Assembly (NCBI RefSeq): GCF_910586915.1 | Contig: NZ_CAJULN010000017.1 | Coordinates: 1 to 56,231, forward strand | Reading direction: 5' to 3' | Origin: an uncultured Bacteroides sp. | GTDB lineage: Bacteria > Bacteroidota > Bacteroidia > Bacteroidales > Bacteroidaceae | DNA length: 56,231 nt | Shown: positions 43,535 to 52,579 of the stretch, in pieces | How positions within the stretch are numbered: position 1 is the stretch's first letter | How the letters are laid out: every line of letters starts with the position of its first letter | Notes under the pieces: generated by a model | The model's database searches: none | What the model was told of the DNA's origin: nothing | The model's input: the letters and a program-made list of their open reading frames with translations, nothing else | Made by a program: the position numbers and the translations under genes

Positions 43535-45997
43535 ATGAATATCTCTTATAACTGGCTGAAAGAGTATGTCAACTTCGATTTGACGCCCGATGAAACGGCT
43601 GCCGCGTTGACTTCTATCGGCTTGGAAACAGGTGGTGTGGAAGAAGTGCAAACCATTAAAGGCGGTTTGGAAGGACTTGTGATAGGCGAAGTGCTGACTT
43701 GCGTGGAACATCCGAATTCCGACCATTTGCACATTACTACTGTCAATTTGGGAGAAGGTGAGCCGGTACAGATTGTCTGCGGTGCTCCGAACGTGGCTGC
43801 CGGACAGAAAGTGGTGGTGGCTACCTTAGGAACAAAACTTTATGACGGCGACGAGTGCTTTACCATCAAGAAATCGAAAATTCGTGGCGTAGAATCTACC
43901 GGTATGATTTGTGCCGAAGATGAAATAGGTATCGGTACGGACCACGCGGGTATCATCGTGTTGCCCGAAGAGGCTGTTCCGGGTACGCTTGCCAAAGATT
44001 ATTATAATATCAAAAGCGACTATGTGCTTGAAGTGGACATTACGCCCAATCGTGCGGATGCCTGCTCTCACTACGGTGTGGCCCGCGACTTGTATGCTTA
44101 TCTCATTCAGAATGGCAGAAAGGCGGTTTTGCAACGTCCGTCGGTAGATGATTTCAAGGTCGAAAACCATGAGTTGAATATCGAAGTGAAGGTGGAAAAC
44201 ACGGAAGCCTGCCCACATTATGCCGGAGTGACCGTGAAGGGAGTGACCGTGAAGGAAAGTCCGGAATGGTTGCAGAATAAATTGCGCCTGATTGGTGTAC
44301 GTCCTATCAATAATGTAGTGGATGTTACCAATTATATTGTCCATGCTTTCGGCCAGCCTTTGCACTGCTTCGATGCAGCCAAGATTAAAGGCGGCGAAGT
44401 GATTGTGAAGACAATGCCCGAAGGAACACCGTTTGTCACGTTGGACGAAGTGGAGCGGAAACTGAGCGACCGCGATTTGATGATTTGCAACCGCGAAGAG
44501 GCGATGTGCATTGCCGGTGTATTCGGCGGACTGGATTCGGGCTCTACCGAAGCTACGACGGATGTATTCATCGAAAGTGCCTATTTCCATCCGACATGGG
44601 TGCGCAAGACTGCGCGCCGTCATGGCTTGAATACGGATGCGTCTTTCCGTTTTGAACGTGGTATCGACCCGAACGGTGTGATTTATTGCCTGAAATTGGC
44701 AGCGTTGATGGTGAAAGAACTTGCCGGAGGTACGATTTCTTCTGATATCAAAGATATATATGCTGCTCCTGCACAGGACTTCATCGTTGACTTGGCTTAC
44801 GAGAAGGTAAATTCTCTGATAGGAAAAGTGATTCCGGTGGAAACAATCAAGAGCATTGTAACCAGCCTGGAGATGAAAATCACGAATGAAACGGTGGAAG
44901 GACTGACATTGGCTGTGCCGCCTTATCGGGTGGATGTGCAGCGCGATTGCGACGTGATTGAGGATATTCTTCGCATCTACGGATACAATAATGTGGAAAT
45001 TCCGTCTACCCTCAAGTCCAGTCTGACTACGAAGGGAGAACATGATAAATCGAATAAATTGCAGAATCTGGTTGCTGAGCAGTTGGTGGGTTGCGGATTC
45101 AATGAAATATTGAATAACTCATTGACTCGTGCTGCTTATTATGAGGGTCTGGAAACCTATCCGGCAAACCGCCTGGTAATGTTGCTGAACCCCTTGAGCA
45201 CAGACTTGAACGCTATGCGTCAGACTTTGTTGTTCGGCGGGTTGGAAAGTATTGCTCATAACGCAAACCGTAAGAACGCCGACTTGAAGTTCTTTGAATT
45301 CGGCAACTGCTATTATTTCGACGGAGACAAGAAGAATGAAGAAAAGGTATTGGCTCCTTATTCGGAAGACTATCATTTGGGCTTGTGGCTGACCGGAAAG
45401 AAAGTTTCCAACTCATGGGCGCACGCTGACGAGAACAGTTCCGTATATGAGTTGAAGGCGTATGTGGAAAACATACTGAAACGCTTGGGACTCGATTTGC
45501 ATAACTTGGTAGTGGGCAACCTGACTGATGATATTTTTGTCGCCGCGCTTTCTGTGAATACCAAAGGTGGCAAGCGTCTTGCCTCTTTTGGCGTAGTGAC
45601 CAAGAAGTTGCTGAAAGCCTTCGATATTGACAATGAAGTCTATTTTGCCGACCTCAACTGGAAGGAGCTGATGAAGGCTATTCGTTCGGTGAAGGTCAGC
45701 TACAAGGAAATCTCCAAGTTCCCGGCTGTGAAACGTGACCTTGCCTTGTTGCTTGACAAGAATGTGCAGTTTGCCGAAATAGAGAAGATTGCTTACGAAA
45801 CGGAGAAGAAGCTGCTGAAAGAAGTGGAACTTTTTGACGTGTACGAAGGCAAGAATCTGGAAGCCGGTAAGAAGTCTTATGCAGTGAGTTTCTTGTTGCA
45901 GGACGAAAACCAGACTTTGAACGACAAGATGATTGACAAAATCATGTCCAAACTGGTGAAGAATCTGGAAGACAAATTAGGCGCTAAGTTAAGATAA
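43535..45997 (+). CDS. pheT: Phenylalanyl-tRNA synthetase beta subunit
   Basis: 820 residues, full length. With PheS it charges tRNA-Phe. Domains in order: an OB-fold tRNA-binding domain (LVIGEVLTCVEHPNSDHLHI, residues 45-150), B3/4 editing domain (residues about 210-400), B5 (about 405-475), the catalytic-like core with FNEILNNSL, and the C-terminal anticodon-binding FDX-ACB domain (FPAVKRDLALLLDKNVQF at about 730). pheS is not adjacent, as is common here. It starts a unit with yebC 42 bp downstream. Confidence 0.97.
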   Translation: MNISYNWLKEYVNFDLTPDETAAALTSIGLETGGVEEVQTIKGGLEGLVIGEVLTCVEHPNSDHLHITTVNLGEGEPVQIVCGAPNVAAGQKVVVATLGTKLYDGDECFTIKKSKIRGVESTGMICAEDEIGIGTDHAGIIVLPEEAVPGTLAKDYYNIKSDYVLEVDITPNRADACSHYGVARDLYAYLIQNGRKAVLQRPSVDDFKVENHELNIEVKVENTEACPHYAGVTVKGVTVKESPEWLQNKLRLIGVRPINNVVDVTNYIVHAFGQPLHCFDAAKIKGGEVIVKTMPEGTPFVTLDEVERKLSDRDLMICNREEAMCIAGVFGGLDSGSTEATTDVFIESAYFHPTWVRKTARRHGLNTDASFRFERGIDPNGVIYCLKLAALMVKELAGGTISSDIKDIYAAPAQDFIVDLAYEKVNSLIGKVIPVETIKSIVTSLEMKITNETVEGLTLAVPPYRVDVQRDCDVIEDILRIYGYNNVEIPSTLKSSLTTKGEHDKSNKLQNLVAEQLVGCGFNEILNNSLTRAAYYEGLETYPANRLVMLLNPLSTDLNAMRQTLLFGGLESIAHNANRKNADLKFFEFGNCYYFDGDKKNEEKVLAPYSEDYHLGLWLTGKKVSNSWAHADENSSVYELKAYVENILKRLGLDLHNLVVGNLTDDIFVAALSVNTKGGKRLASFGVVTKKLLKAFDIDNEVYFADLNWKELMKAIRSVKVSYKEISKFPAVKRDLALLLDKNVQFAEIEKIAYETEKKLLKEVELFDVYEGKNLEAGKKSYAVSFLLQDENQTLNDKMIDKIMSKLVKNLEDKLGAKLR

Positions 45998-46038
45998 TCG
46001 GATAAACTTAAAATTGTTATTATAAAAAATATAAACCA

Positions 46039-46773
46039 ATGGGAAGAGCATTTGAATATAGAAAGGCCGCTAAACTGAAAAGATGGGGCCATATGGCTAA
46101 GACATTTACGAGACTGGGTAAACAAATTGCCATCGCTGTGAAGGCAGGCGGCCCGGAACCGGAAAATAACCCGACGCTGCGTTCGGTTATCGCTACCTGT
46201 AAGCGTGAGAATATGCCGAAGGACAACATTGAACGTGCTATCAAGAATGCGATGGGTAAAGACCAAAGCGACTACAAGAGCATGACTTACGAAGGATACG
46301 GTCCTCACGGAATTGCAGTTTTTGTAGACACGCTGACCGATAATACGACTCGTACGGTAGCGGATGTGCGTTCGGTATTCAACAAGTTCGGCGGCAACTT
46401 GGGTACGATGGGTTCACTCGCATTCCTTTTCGACCACAAATGTATGTTCACTTTCAAGAAGAAGGACGGTTTGGATATGGAAGAACTCATTCTTGACCTT
46501 ATCGATTATGATGTAGAGGATGAATATGACGAGGATGAAGAGGAAGGCACAATCACTATCTACGGCGATCCGAAGAGCTATGCAGCTATTCAAAAGCACT
46601 TGGAAGAGTGTGGCTTTGAAGATGTCGGTGGAGACTTTACCTACATCCCCAACGATATGAAGGATGTGACTCCCGAACAGCGCGAGACATTGGATAAGAT
46701 GATTGAACGTCTGGAAGAGTTTGACGATGTGCAGACTGTCTATACAAACATGAAACCTGAAGGCGAGGAATAA
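46039..46773 (+). CDS. yebC: YebC/PmpR-family protein
   Basis: 244 residues. The family start MGRAFEYRKAAKLKRWGHMA and the acidic middle region (DYDVEDEYDEDEEEG) are characteristic. YebC proteins were first annotated as transcription regulators. More recent work links some members to relief of ribosome stalling at proline runs. Which applies here cannot be told. It is between pheT and a TSCPD-domain gene, which begins 5 bp after its stop, so the three are probably one transcript. Confidence 0.95.
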   Translation: MGRAFEYRKAAKLKRWGHMAKTFTRLGKQIAIAVKAGGPEPENNPTLRSVIATCKRENMPKDNIERAIKNAMGKDQSDYKSMTYEGYGPHGIAVFVDTLTDNTTRTVADVRSVFNKFGGNLGTMGSLAFLFDHKCMFTFKKKDGLDMEELILDLIDYDVEDEYDEDEEEGTITIYGDPKSYAAIQKHLEECGFEDVGGDFTYIPNDMKDVTPEQRETLDKMIERLEEFDDVQTVYTNMKPEGEE

Positions 46774-46778
46774 GCGTC

Positions 46779-47024
46779 ATGGAGTATGTTTATAAGACGA
46801 AAGGTACTTGCAGTACGAACATCGAACTGAAGGTAGAGGATGGCATCGTGAAGGAAGTAGCCTTTTGGGGCGGTTGCAACGGTAATCTGCAAGGGATTTC
46901 ACGCTTGGTAAAAGGCATGAAAGCGGAAGAGGTGATTGCCAAACTTGAAGGTGTGCGCTGTGGCGGCAGACCGACATCTTGTCCCGATCAGCTATGTCAT
47001 GCATTGCATGAGATGGGATATTAA
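46779..47024 (+). CDS. Small TSCPD-domain protein
   Basis: 81 residues. It is almost entirely a TSCPD domain: MEYVYKTKGTCSTNIELKVE, then FWGGCNGNLQGISRL, and the name-giving TSCPDQLCHALHEMGY at the C-terminus. Cysteines at CST, GGCNGN, RCGGR and SCPD suggest metal or redox binding. The domain occurs at the end of some B12-dependent ribonucleotide reductases and as stand-alone small proteins like this one. Function of the stand-alone form is unknown. It is co-transcribed with yebC by spacing. Confidence 0.88.
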   Translation: MEYVYKTKGTCSTNIELKVEDGIVKEVAFWGGCNGNLQGISRLVKGMKAEEVIAKLEGVRCGGRPTSCPDQLCHALHEMGY

Positions 47025-47048
47025 TTGAGACATAGTTTATTTTTATCG

Positions 47049-47078
47049 GAAGGGTGGTAAAACTGCCCTTCTCTTTTT
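47049..47078 (+). terminator. Terminator after the TSCPD gene
   Basis: GAAGGG (47049-47054) and CCCTTC (47066-47071) extended by wobble pairs inside, then CTCTTTTT. It lies 25 bp after the stop. Confidence 0.75.
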
Positions 47079-47080
47079 CA

Positions 47081-47156
47081 GGCACGGATTACATGGACAA
47101 CATGGTTTCTATCGAATGAAAGACTATGTGGAATTCATGTGAACCGTGTCTTTTTT
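47081..47156 (+). terminator. Second, longer hairpin with a T tract
   Basis: Arms 47081-47095 and 47136-47150 pair at 12 of 15 positions (GGCACGG... with ...CCGTGTC) and six T follow. The CACGGATTACA motif is frequent in Bacteroides 3' regions in my recollection, so it may be a repeat element as well as a terminator. Confidence 0.5.
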
Positions 47157-47211
47157 ATACCTATTTGTCGGTATTTTGAACCAAAACCGGATGTCAGTCG
47201 TTACTAATAGG

Positions 47212-47219
47212 TATATTTG
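47212..47219 (+). promoter_or_regulatory. -7 box of the Nramp gene
   Basis: TATATTTG, 16 nt before the ATG at 47236. No clear metal-regulator palindrome was recognised next to it. Confidence 0.55.
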
Positions 47220-47235
47220 TATTGGATAAACTATT

Positions 47236-48498
47236 ATGCAAGAAATGAAGAATATTCTACAAGACTTAAAGCGTAGCGATCATAAACGCCATTTGGGTGG
47301 ACTGGATGTTTTTAAATATATCGGTCCGGGGCTTTTGGTGACCGTAGGTTTTATTGACCCGGGAAACTGGGCCTCTAATTTTGCTGCCGGTTCCGAGTTC
47401 GGTTACTCGCTACTTTGGGTGGTTACGCTCTCCACAATCATGCTGATTGTACTTCAGCACAATGTTGCCCATTTAGGGATTGTTACCGGGCTTTGCCTGT
47501 CGGAAGCTGCTACGAAATATACCCCTAAATGGGTGTCCCGACCCATATTGGGTACGGCAGTGTTGGCTTCCATCTCCACTTCGCTGGCGGAAATCCTGGG
47601 AGGAGCCATCGCATTAGAGATGCTGTTGGACATTCCCATCATATGGGGTGCTGTATTGACAACCCTTTTTGTTTTCGTTATGCTTTTTACCAATTCATAT
47701 AAAAAGATAGAGCGTGCCATCATCGCATTTGTCTCCGTCATCGGGTTGTCTTTTATTTATGAGTTGTTTTTAGTTGACATCGACTGGCAGGTGGCTGCGG
47801 TAGGATGGGTCACCCCATCGTTTCCGGAAGGGAGTATGCTGATTATTATGAGTGTGTTGGGGGCTGTGGTGATGCCCCACAATCTGTTTCTCCATTCGGA
47901 GGTGATACAGAGTCACGAGTATAACAAGAAAGATGCTGCGTCGATAAGGAAAGTATTGAAGTATGAACTGTTCGACACGCTGTTTTCGATGATTGTCGGC
48001 TGGGCGATAAACAGTGCGATGATTTTGCTGGCTGCCGCCACTTTCTTCAAGAGTGGTATTCTGGTAGAAGAACTGCAACAGGCAAAATCGCTGCTCGACC
48101 CCTTGCTGGGGAGCCATGCTGCCATCGTATTTGCATTAGCGTTGCTGATGGCGGGTATTTCATCCACTATCACGAGCGGAATGGCGGCAGGCTCTATCTT
48201 TGCGGGTATCTTTGGCGAGTCTTATCACATTAAGGACAGCCATTCGCAGCTTGGAGTACTTTTGTCGTTGGGAATCGCCTTGTTGCTGATTTTCTTTATC
48301 GGCGACCCGTTCAAGGGGTTGATTATCTCGCAGATGGTATTGAGCATCCAGTTACCCTTCACGGTCTTTTTGCAGGTGGGGCTTACTTCTTCCCGGAAGG
48401 TGATGGGCGAGTATGTGAACAGCCGTTGGAGTACGTTTGTGCTGTATACGATTGCGATTATAGTGTCGGTGCTGAATATCATGCTGCTGTTTTCATGA
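47236..48498 (+). CDS. Nramp-family divalent metal transporter
   Basis: 420 residues with about 11 membrane segments. The metal-binding motif DPGNWAS is in TM1 (GFIDPGNWASNFAAGSEFGY) and MPHNLFLHSEV in TM6, so Asp, Asn and Met of the Nramp metal site are present. These are proton-driven importers of Mn2+ or Fe2+ at the inner membrane. A second ATG nearby gives MKNILQDL. It is a single-gene unit followed after 22 bp by the C_GCAxxG_C_C gene, which has its own promoter box. Manganese is more likely than iron by family analogy only. Confidence 0.94.
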   Translation: MQEMKNILQDLKRSDHKRHLGGLDVFKYIGPGLLVTVGFIDPGNWASNFAAGSEFGYSLLWVVTLSTIMLIVLQHNVAHLGIVTGLCLSEAATKYTPKWVSRPILGTAVLASISTSLAEILGGAIALEMLLDIPIIWGAVLTTLFVFVMLFTNSYKKIERAIIAFVSVIGLSFIYELFLVDIDWQVAAVGWVTPSFPEGSMLIIMSVLGAVVMPHNLFLHSEVIQSHEYNKKDAASIRKVLKYELFDTLFSMIVGWAINSAMILLAAATFFKSGILVEELQQAKSLLDPLLGSHAAIVFALALLMAGISSTITSGMAAGSIFAGIFGESYHIKDSHSQLGVLLSLGIALLLIFFIGDPFKGLIISQMVLSIQLPFTVFLQVGLTSSRKVMGEYVNSRWSTFVLYTIAIIVSVLNIMLLFS

Positions 48499-48505
48499 AA
48501 ATTGC

Positions 48506-48513
48506 TACTTTTG
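48506..48513 (+). promoter_or_regulatory. -7 box of the C_GCAxxG_C_C gene
   Basis: TACTTTTG matches TAnnTTTG and ends 7 nt before ATG 48521. This favours the second ATG at 48539. Confidence 0.45.
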
Positions 48514-48520
48514 CGGAAAA

Positions 48521-48997
48521 ATGAAAAACGTAACAAGTATGGAAGAGAGAATACAGAAAGCAGTGGAACTTTTTAAAAGCGGATATAACTGTTCGCAGTC
48601 GGTGGTTGCCGCCTTTGCGGATATGTATGGTTTTACTCAAGAACAGGCGTTGCGCATGAGTGCCTCGTTTGGTGGCGGGATAGGCAGGATGCGTGAAACT
48701 TGCGGTGCTGCCTGCGGGATGTTTCTCGTTGCCGGGTTGGAAACCGGAGCAACGGAAGCGGCAGACCGCGCCGGGAAGGCTGCCAACTATGCCGTGGTAC
48801 AGGAATTGGCGGCTGAGTTTAAAAAACGGAACGGGTCGCTGATTTGCGGCGAGTTGTTGGGATTGAAACCTAAAGAGCCGGTTTCCACCATACCGGAAGA
48901 GCGTACGGCTCAGTATTATAGCAAACGTCCGTGTACAAAAATGGTGGAAGAGGCGGCAAGAATATGGGCCGAATACCTCGAAAAGCATTCTAAATGA
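48521..48997 (+). CDS. C_GCAxxG_C_C family protein
   Basis: 158 residues from the first ATG. If translation starts at 48539 (MEERIQKAVELFKSGYN) it is 152. The cysteine pattern that names the family is visible: YNCSQSVVAAF, then FGGGIGRMRETCGAACGMFL, LICGELLG and RPCTKMVEEA. The family may bind a redox metal cofactor; its function is not established. It lies next to a metal transporter, which is suggestive only. The stop is inside a terminator hairpin. Confidence 0.9.
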   Translation: MKNVTSMEERIQKAVELFKSGYNCSQSVVAAFADMYGFTQEQALRMSASFGGGIGRMRETCGAACGMFLVAGLETGATEAADRAGKAANYAVVQELAAEFKKRNGSLICGELLGLKPKEPVSTIPEERTAQYYSKRPCTKMVEEAARIWAEYLEKHSK

Positions 48998-49016
48998 AGC
49001 AAAAATGCTTTTTTTA
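48981..49016 (+). terminator. Terminator overlapping the end of the C_GCAxxG_C_C gene
   Basis: AAAAGCATT (48981-48989) and AATGCTTTT (49004-49012), then further T. The last codons and stop (48995-48997) are in the hairpin. Confidence 0.65.
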
Positions 49017-49070
49017 TTACAAAACCGGTGAAAAATCGAATAATAAAGTGTTATACAACATAAAAATAAC

Positions 49071-49078
49071 TATCTTTG
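49071..49078 (+). promoter_or_regulatory. -7 box of the small winged-helix gene
   Basis: TATCTTTG, leaving an unusually long leader of about 65 nt before the ATG at 49151. Confidence 0.6.
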
Positions 49079-49150
49079 CTGCTGAAATAAAATCTGAAAG
49101 TTTTTATGACCGGATGATTTGAATCATGTTTAATTAAAATTTCAAAGCAA

Positions 49151-49351
49151 ATGTTGAAAGAAAAAGCAGGTGTAATCGCAGGTAAAATCTGGAATGCACT
49201 GAATGAAACAGAGGGAATGACTGCCAAACAACTGAAAAAAGCAACCAAGTTGATTGACAAAGACCTGTTCCTCGGATTTGGCTGGTTATTGAGAGAAGAT
49301 AAAATCTCTGTGGAAGAAGTGGAAGGTGAACTCTTCATCAAATTGATCTAA
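49151..49351 (+). CDS. Small winged-helix (DUF2582-type) protein
   Basis: 66 residues. The pattern AGKIWNALNETEGMTAKQLKKA followed by TKLIDKDLFLGFGWLLREDK and a short hairpin wing (ISVEEVEGELFIKLI) fits a single winged helix-turn-helix domain of the DUF2582 kind, common and conserved in Bacteroidales. It may bind DNA, RNA or a protein. It is a free-standing unit with its own promoter and terminator, which suggests high, independent expression. Confidence 0.88.
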   Translation: MLKEKAGVIAGKIWNALNETEGMTAKQLKKATKLIDKDLFLGFGWLLREDKISVEEVEGELFIKLI

Positions 49352-49376
49352 GCGGGCAACTCACTTAAGCAATAAG

Positions 49377-49424
49377 AAAAATGCGTCGGCACATTGTCAG
49401 AATGTTACCAACGCATTTTTTTTT
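49377..49424 (+). terminator. Terminator of the winged-helix gene
   Basis: Ten-bp arms AAAAATGCGT (49377-49386) and ACGCATTTTT (49411-49420) followed by more T. Confidence 0.8.
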
Positions 49425-49439
49425 ATTCCGTCATTTACG

Positions 49440-49447
49440 TATATTTG
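49440..49447 (+). promoter_or_regulatory. -7 box of lepA
   Basis: TATATTTG, 34 nt before the lepA ATG, just after the preceding terminator. Confidence 0.65.
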
Positions 49448-49481
49448 CACACCGAAAAAGATAAAATAACAAGAATTCAGC

Positions 49482-51263
49482 ATGAAGAATATACGCAATT
49501 TTTGCATTATCGCTCATATTGACCACGGCAAGTCGACTTTGGCCGACCGTCTGTTGGAATTTACCAACACCATCCAGGTGACCGAAGGACAGATGCTCGA
49601 TAATATGGACTTGGAAAAAGAAAGAGGAATTACCATCAAGAGCCATGCTATCCAGATGGAGTATGCATATAAGGGCGAGAAGTACGTTCTCAACCTGATT
49701 GATACTCCGGGGCACGTGGACTTTTCGTACGAGGTGTCGCGCTCGATTGCTGCTTGCGAAGGTGCGCTTCTGATTGTCGACGCATCGCAAGGGGTGCAGG
49801 CACAGACTATCTCCAACTTGTATATGGCTATTGAGCACGACCTTGAGATTATTCCGGTCATCAATAAATGTGATATGGCAAGTGCCAACCCCGAAGAGGT
49901 GGAAGACGAGATTGTGGAACTGCTGGGATGCAAACGCGAAGAAGTGATTCGCGCATCAGGCAAGACCGGTATGGGGGTGGAAGAGATACTGGCGGCTGTC
50001 ATTGAGCGTATTCCTCATCCCGAAGGAGACGAAACAGCACCCTTGCAGGCGTTGATTTTCGATTCCGTATTCAACTCTTTCCGTGGTATCATTGCTTACT
50101 TCAAGATTGAGAACGGTATCATCCGCAAGGGAGATAAAGTGAAGTTCTTCAATACGGGGAAAGAGTATGATGCAGATGAAGTGGGTGTGCTGAAAATGGA
50201 TATGGTGCCCCGTAACGAACTTCGTACGGGAGATGTAGGATATATTATTTCGGGTATCAAGACCTCCAAAGAGGTGAAAGTGGGAGATACCATCACGCAT
50301 ATTGCCCGCCCGTGCGATAACGCTATCGCCGGTTTTGAGGAAGTGAAACCGATGGTGTTTGCCGGAGTTTACCCGATTGAGGCGGAAGACTTTGAAGATC
50401 TCCGGGCTTCTTTGGAGAAGCTGCAACTGAATGATGCTTCGCTTACTTTCCAGCCGGAATCGTCGTTGGCGTTGGGCTTCGGATTCCGTTGCGGTTTTCT
50501 CGGATTGCTTCATATGGAGATTGTGCAGGAACGGTTGGATCGCGAATTTGACATGAACGTGATTACCACTGTGCCCAATGTGTCGTACAATATATATGAT
50601 AAGCAAGGGAACATGAAGGAGGTGCACAACCCCGGCGGTATGCCCGACCCTACATTAATAGATCATATCGAAGAACCGTATATCAAGGCGTCCATCATCA
50701 CTACCACCGATTACATAGGGCCTATCATGACGTTGTGCTTGGGCAAGCGTGGTGAACTGCTGAAACAGGAGTACATCTCCGGCAATCGGGTGGAGATATA
50801 TTACAATATGCCTTTGGGAGAAATCGTTATCGACTTTTATGATAAATTGAAGAGTATCTCCAAAGGATATGCTTCGTTCGACTATCAGCCCAATGGCTTC
50901 CGTACTTCCAAACTGGTGAAACTCGATATTCTGCTGAATGGGGAGCCGGTAGATGCGCTCTCTACTTTGACGCATATTGATAATGCATACGATATGGGCA
51001 GACGGATGTGTGAGAAGTTGAAGGAACTTATTCCTCGCCAACAGTTTGAAATTGCCATTCAGGCAGCTATCGGTGCCAAGATTATCGCTCGCGAAACCAT
51101 TAAGGCAGTCCGTAAGGACGTTACTGCGAAGTGTTACGGTGGTGACGTCAGCCGTAAGCGTAAACTGCTCGAAAAGCAGAAAAGAGGTAAAAAACGAATG
51201 AAACAGATTGGTAACGTGGAAGTTCCGCAGAAGGCCTTCCTTGCCGTGTTGAAACTGGATTAA
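49482..51263 (+). CDS. lepA: Elongation factor 4 (LepA)
   Basis: 593 residues, full length. It is a ribosome-bound GTPase that acts in translation, possibly in initiation or back-translocation. The G motifs are complete: AHIDHGKSTLADRL (G1), GITIKSHAI (switch), DTPGHVDFSYEV (G3), NKCDMA (G4). The LepA-specific C-terminal domain is present (KAVRKDVTAKCYGGDVSRKR, then LEKQKRGKKRMKQIGNV). It is a single-gene unit with a nested-hairpin terminator. Confidence 0.98.
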   Translation: MKNIRNFCIIAHIDHGKSTLADRLLEFTNTIQVTEGQMLDNMDLEKERGITIKSHAIQMEYAYKGEKYVLNLIDTPGHVDFSYEVSRSIAACEGALLIVDASQGVQAQTISNLYMAIEHDLEIIPVINKCDMASANPEEVEDEIVELLGCKREEVIRASGKTGMGVEEILAAVIERIPHPEGDETAPLQALIFDSVFNSFRGIIAYFKIENGIIRKGDKVKFFNTGKEYDADEVGVLKMDMVPRNELRTGDVGYIISGIKTSKEVKVGDTITHIARPCDNAIAGFEEVKPMVFAGVYPIEAEDFEDLRASLEKLQLNDASLTFQPESSLALGFGFRCGFLGLLHMEIVQERLDREFDMNVITTVPNVSYNIYDKQGNMKEVHNPGGMPDPTLIDHIEEPYIKASIITTTDYIGPIMTLCLGKRGELLKQEYISGNRVEIYYNMPLGEIVIDFYDKLKSISKGYASFDYQPNGFRTSKLVKLDILLNGEPVDALSTLTHIDNAYDMGRRMCEKLKELIPRQQFEIAIQAAIGAKIIARETIKAVRKDVTAKCYGGDVSRKRKLLEKQKRGKKRMKQIGNVEVPQKAFLAVLKLD

Positions 51264-51268
51264 GCATA

Positions 51269-51327
51269 TAACCGCAAGCAGTTTTTCAGAGAATGTTCTG
51301 AACAAATTGACTTGCGGTTAGTTTTTT
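51269..51327 (+). terminator. Terminator of lepA with a nested hairpin
   Basis: Outer arms TAACCGCAAG (51269-51278) and CTTGCGGTTA (51311-51320), inner arms TTCAGA and TCTGAA (51285-51302), then GTTTTTT. Confidence 0.85.
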
Positions 51328-51355
51328 ATATCGGGGAAAACAAACAATTATAAAT

Positions 51356-52534
51356 ATGAGAAAAGTTCTGTCTTTTTCGGGCTTCCTTCTGTTGGGGCTC
51401 ATTGTTTCACAATTTCTGCCGGTGATGTCGGGAGAGGGTTATGGAACTGTCAAGTCCATATCGAATGTGCTGCTTTATGTATGTCTGGGTTTTATCATGA
51501 TTAATGTGGGGCGGGAGTTTGTGCTCGATAAAGTGCGGTGGAAAAGCTACGCCCAGGATTATTTCATTGCGATGGTGACAGCAGCTTTGCCGTGGTTTAT
51601 GATTGCTCTTTATTATGTATTTGTGCTGTTGCCGCCTGACTATTGGAATAGTTGGGAAGCATGGAAAGAGAATCTGCTGCTGAGCCGTTTTGCCGCTCCT
51701 ACATCGGCCGGTATCCTGTTTACGATGCTGGCGGCTATCGGATTGAAATCCAGTTGGATTTACAAGAAGATTCAGGTGTTGGCGATTTTTGACGACTTGG
51801 ATACGATTATTCTGATGATTCCCCTTCAAATAATGATGATTGGTATGCGCTGGCAGTTGGTTATTGTGGTGGTGATTGTGTTTATGCTGTTGGCTGTCGG
51901 GTGGCAGAGGTTGAATAAATATGATTGGCGCCAGGACTGGAAGGCTATTCTTTTTTATTCGTTGATAGTATTCTTGGCTACTCAGCTTCTTTATCTGGGA
52001 AGTAAAGAACTGTATGGCGAGGAAGGAAGCATTCATATCGAAGTGCTGCTGCCTGCCTTTGTGCTTGGAATGATAATGAAACATAGAGAACACGACACTC
52101 CTGTGGAACGGAAGGTGTCTGCCGGAATCTCTTTTCTATTCATGTTTCTCGTAGGTATGAGTATGCCTCATTTTGTCGGAGTGAGCTTTGCGGAAGCTCA
52201 TGAGGGAGTACACTCTGTGACAGGGTCGCAGGAAATGATGTCGTGGGGTATGATTATGTTTCATGTGGTCGTTGTTTCCTTGCTGTCGAATATAGGGAAA
52301 CTTTGTCCGATGCTTTTCTATCACAACAGGAAACTGAGCGAACGGCTGGCACTTTCCATCGGTATGTTTACTCGTGGTGAGGTAGGAGCGGGGATTATTT
52401 TCATTGCATTGGGGTATAACTTAGGCGGGCCTGCACTGGTGATTTCTGTTCTTACTTTGGTGCTGAATCTGATTTTGACCGGTATTTTTGTGCTTTGGGT
52501 GAAAAATCTTGCTTTAAGAAGCTACAGTAATTAG
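51356..52534 (+). CDS. CPA-type sodium/proton exchanger family protein
   Basis: 392 residues with about 11-12 membrane segments. An acidic membrane motif AIFDDLDTIILMIPLQIMMI (residues about 140) is analogous to the ND/DD ion-binding site of cation/proton antiporters. RGEVGAGIIFIALGYNLGG near residue 340 matches the conserved late region. It likely exchanges Na+ (or K+) for protons across the inner membrane. It is 45 bp before nhaA, so the two may be co-expressed. The exact subfamily is uncertain. Confidence 0.82.
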   Translation: MRKVLSFSGFLLLGLIVSQFLPVMSGEGYGTVKSISNVLLYVCLGFIMINVGREFVLDKVRWKSYAQDYFIAMVTAALPWFMIALYYVFVLLPPDYWNSWEAWKENLLLSRFAAPTSAGILFTMLAAIGLKSSWIYKKIQVLAIFDDLDTIILMIPLQIMMIGMRWQLVIVVVIVFMLLAVGWQRLNKYDWRQDWKAILFYSLIVFLATQLLYLGSKELYGEEGSIHIEVLLPAFVLGMIMKHREHDTPVERKVSAGISFLFMFLVGMSMPHFVGVSFAEAHEGVHSVTGSQEMMSWGMIMFHVVVVSLLSNIGKLCPMLFYHNRKLSERLALSIGMFTRGEVGAGIIFIALGYNLGGPALVISVLTLVLNLILTGIFVLWVKNLALRSYSN

Positions 52535-52579
52535 GAAAATCCGTATATTGCGCGTCTGATATTCAAAATACGTTTCGTT

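Noticed and set aside
43826..45043. 405-residue minus-strand frame opposite pheT
   Set aside because: It is a shadow of the pheT coding sequence; composition is rich in H, R and F with no domain.
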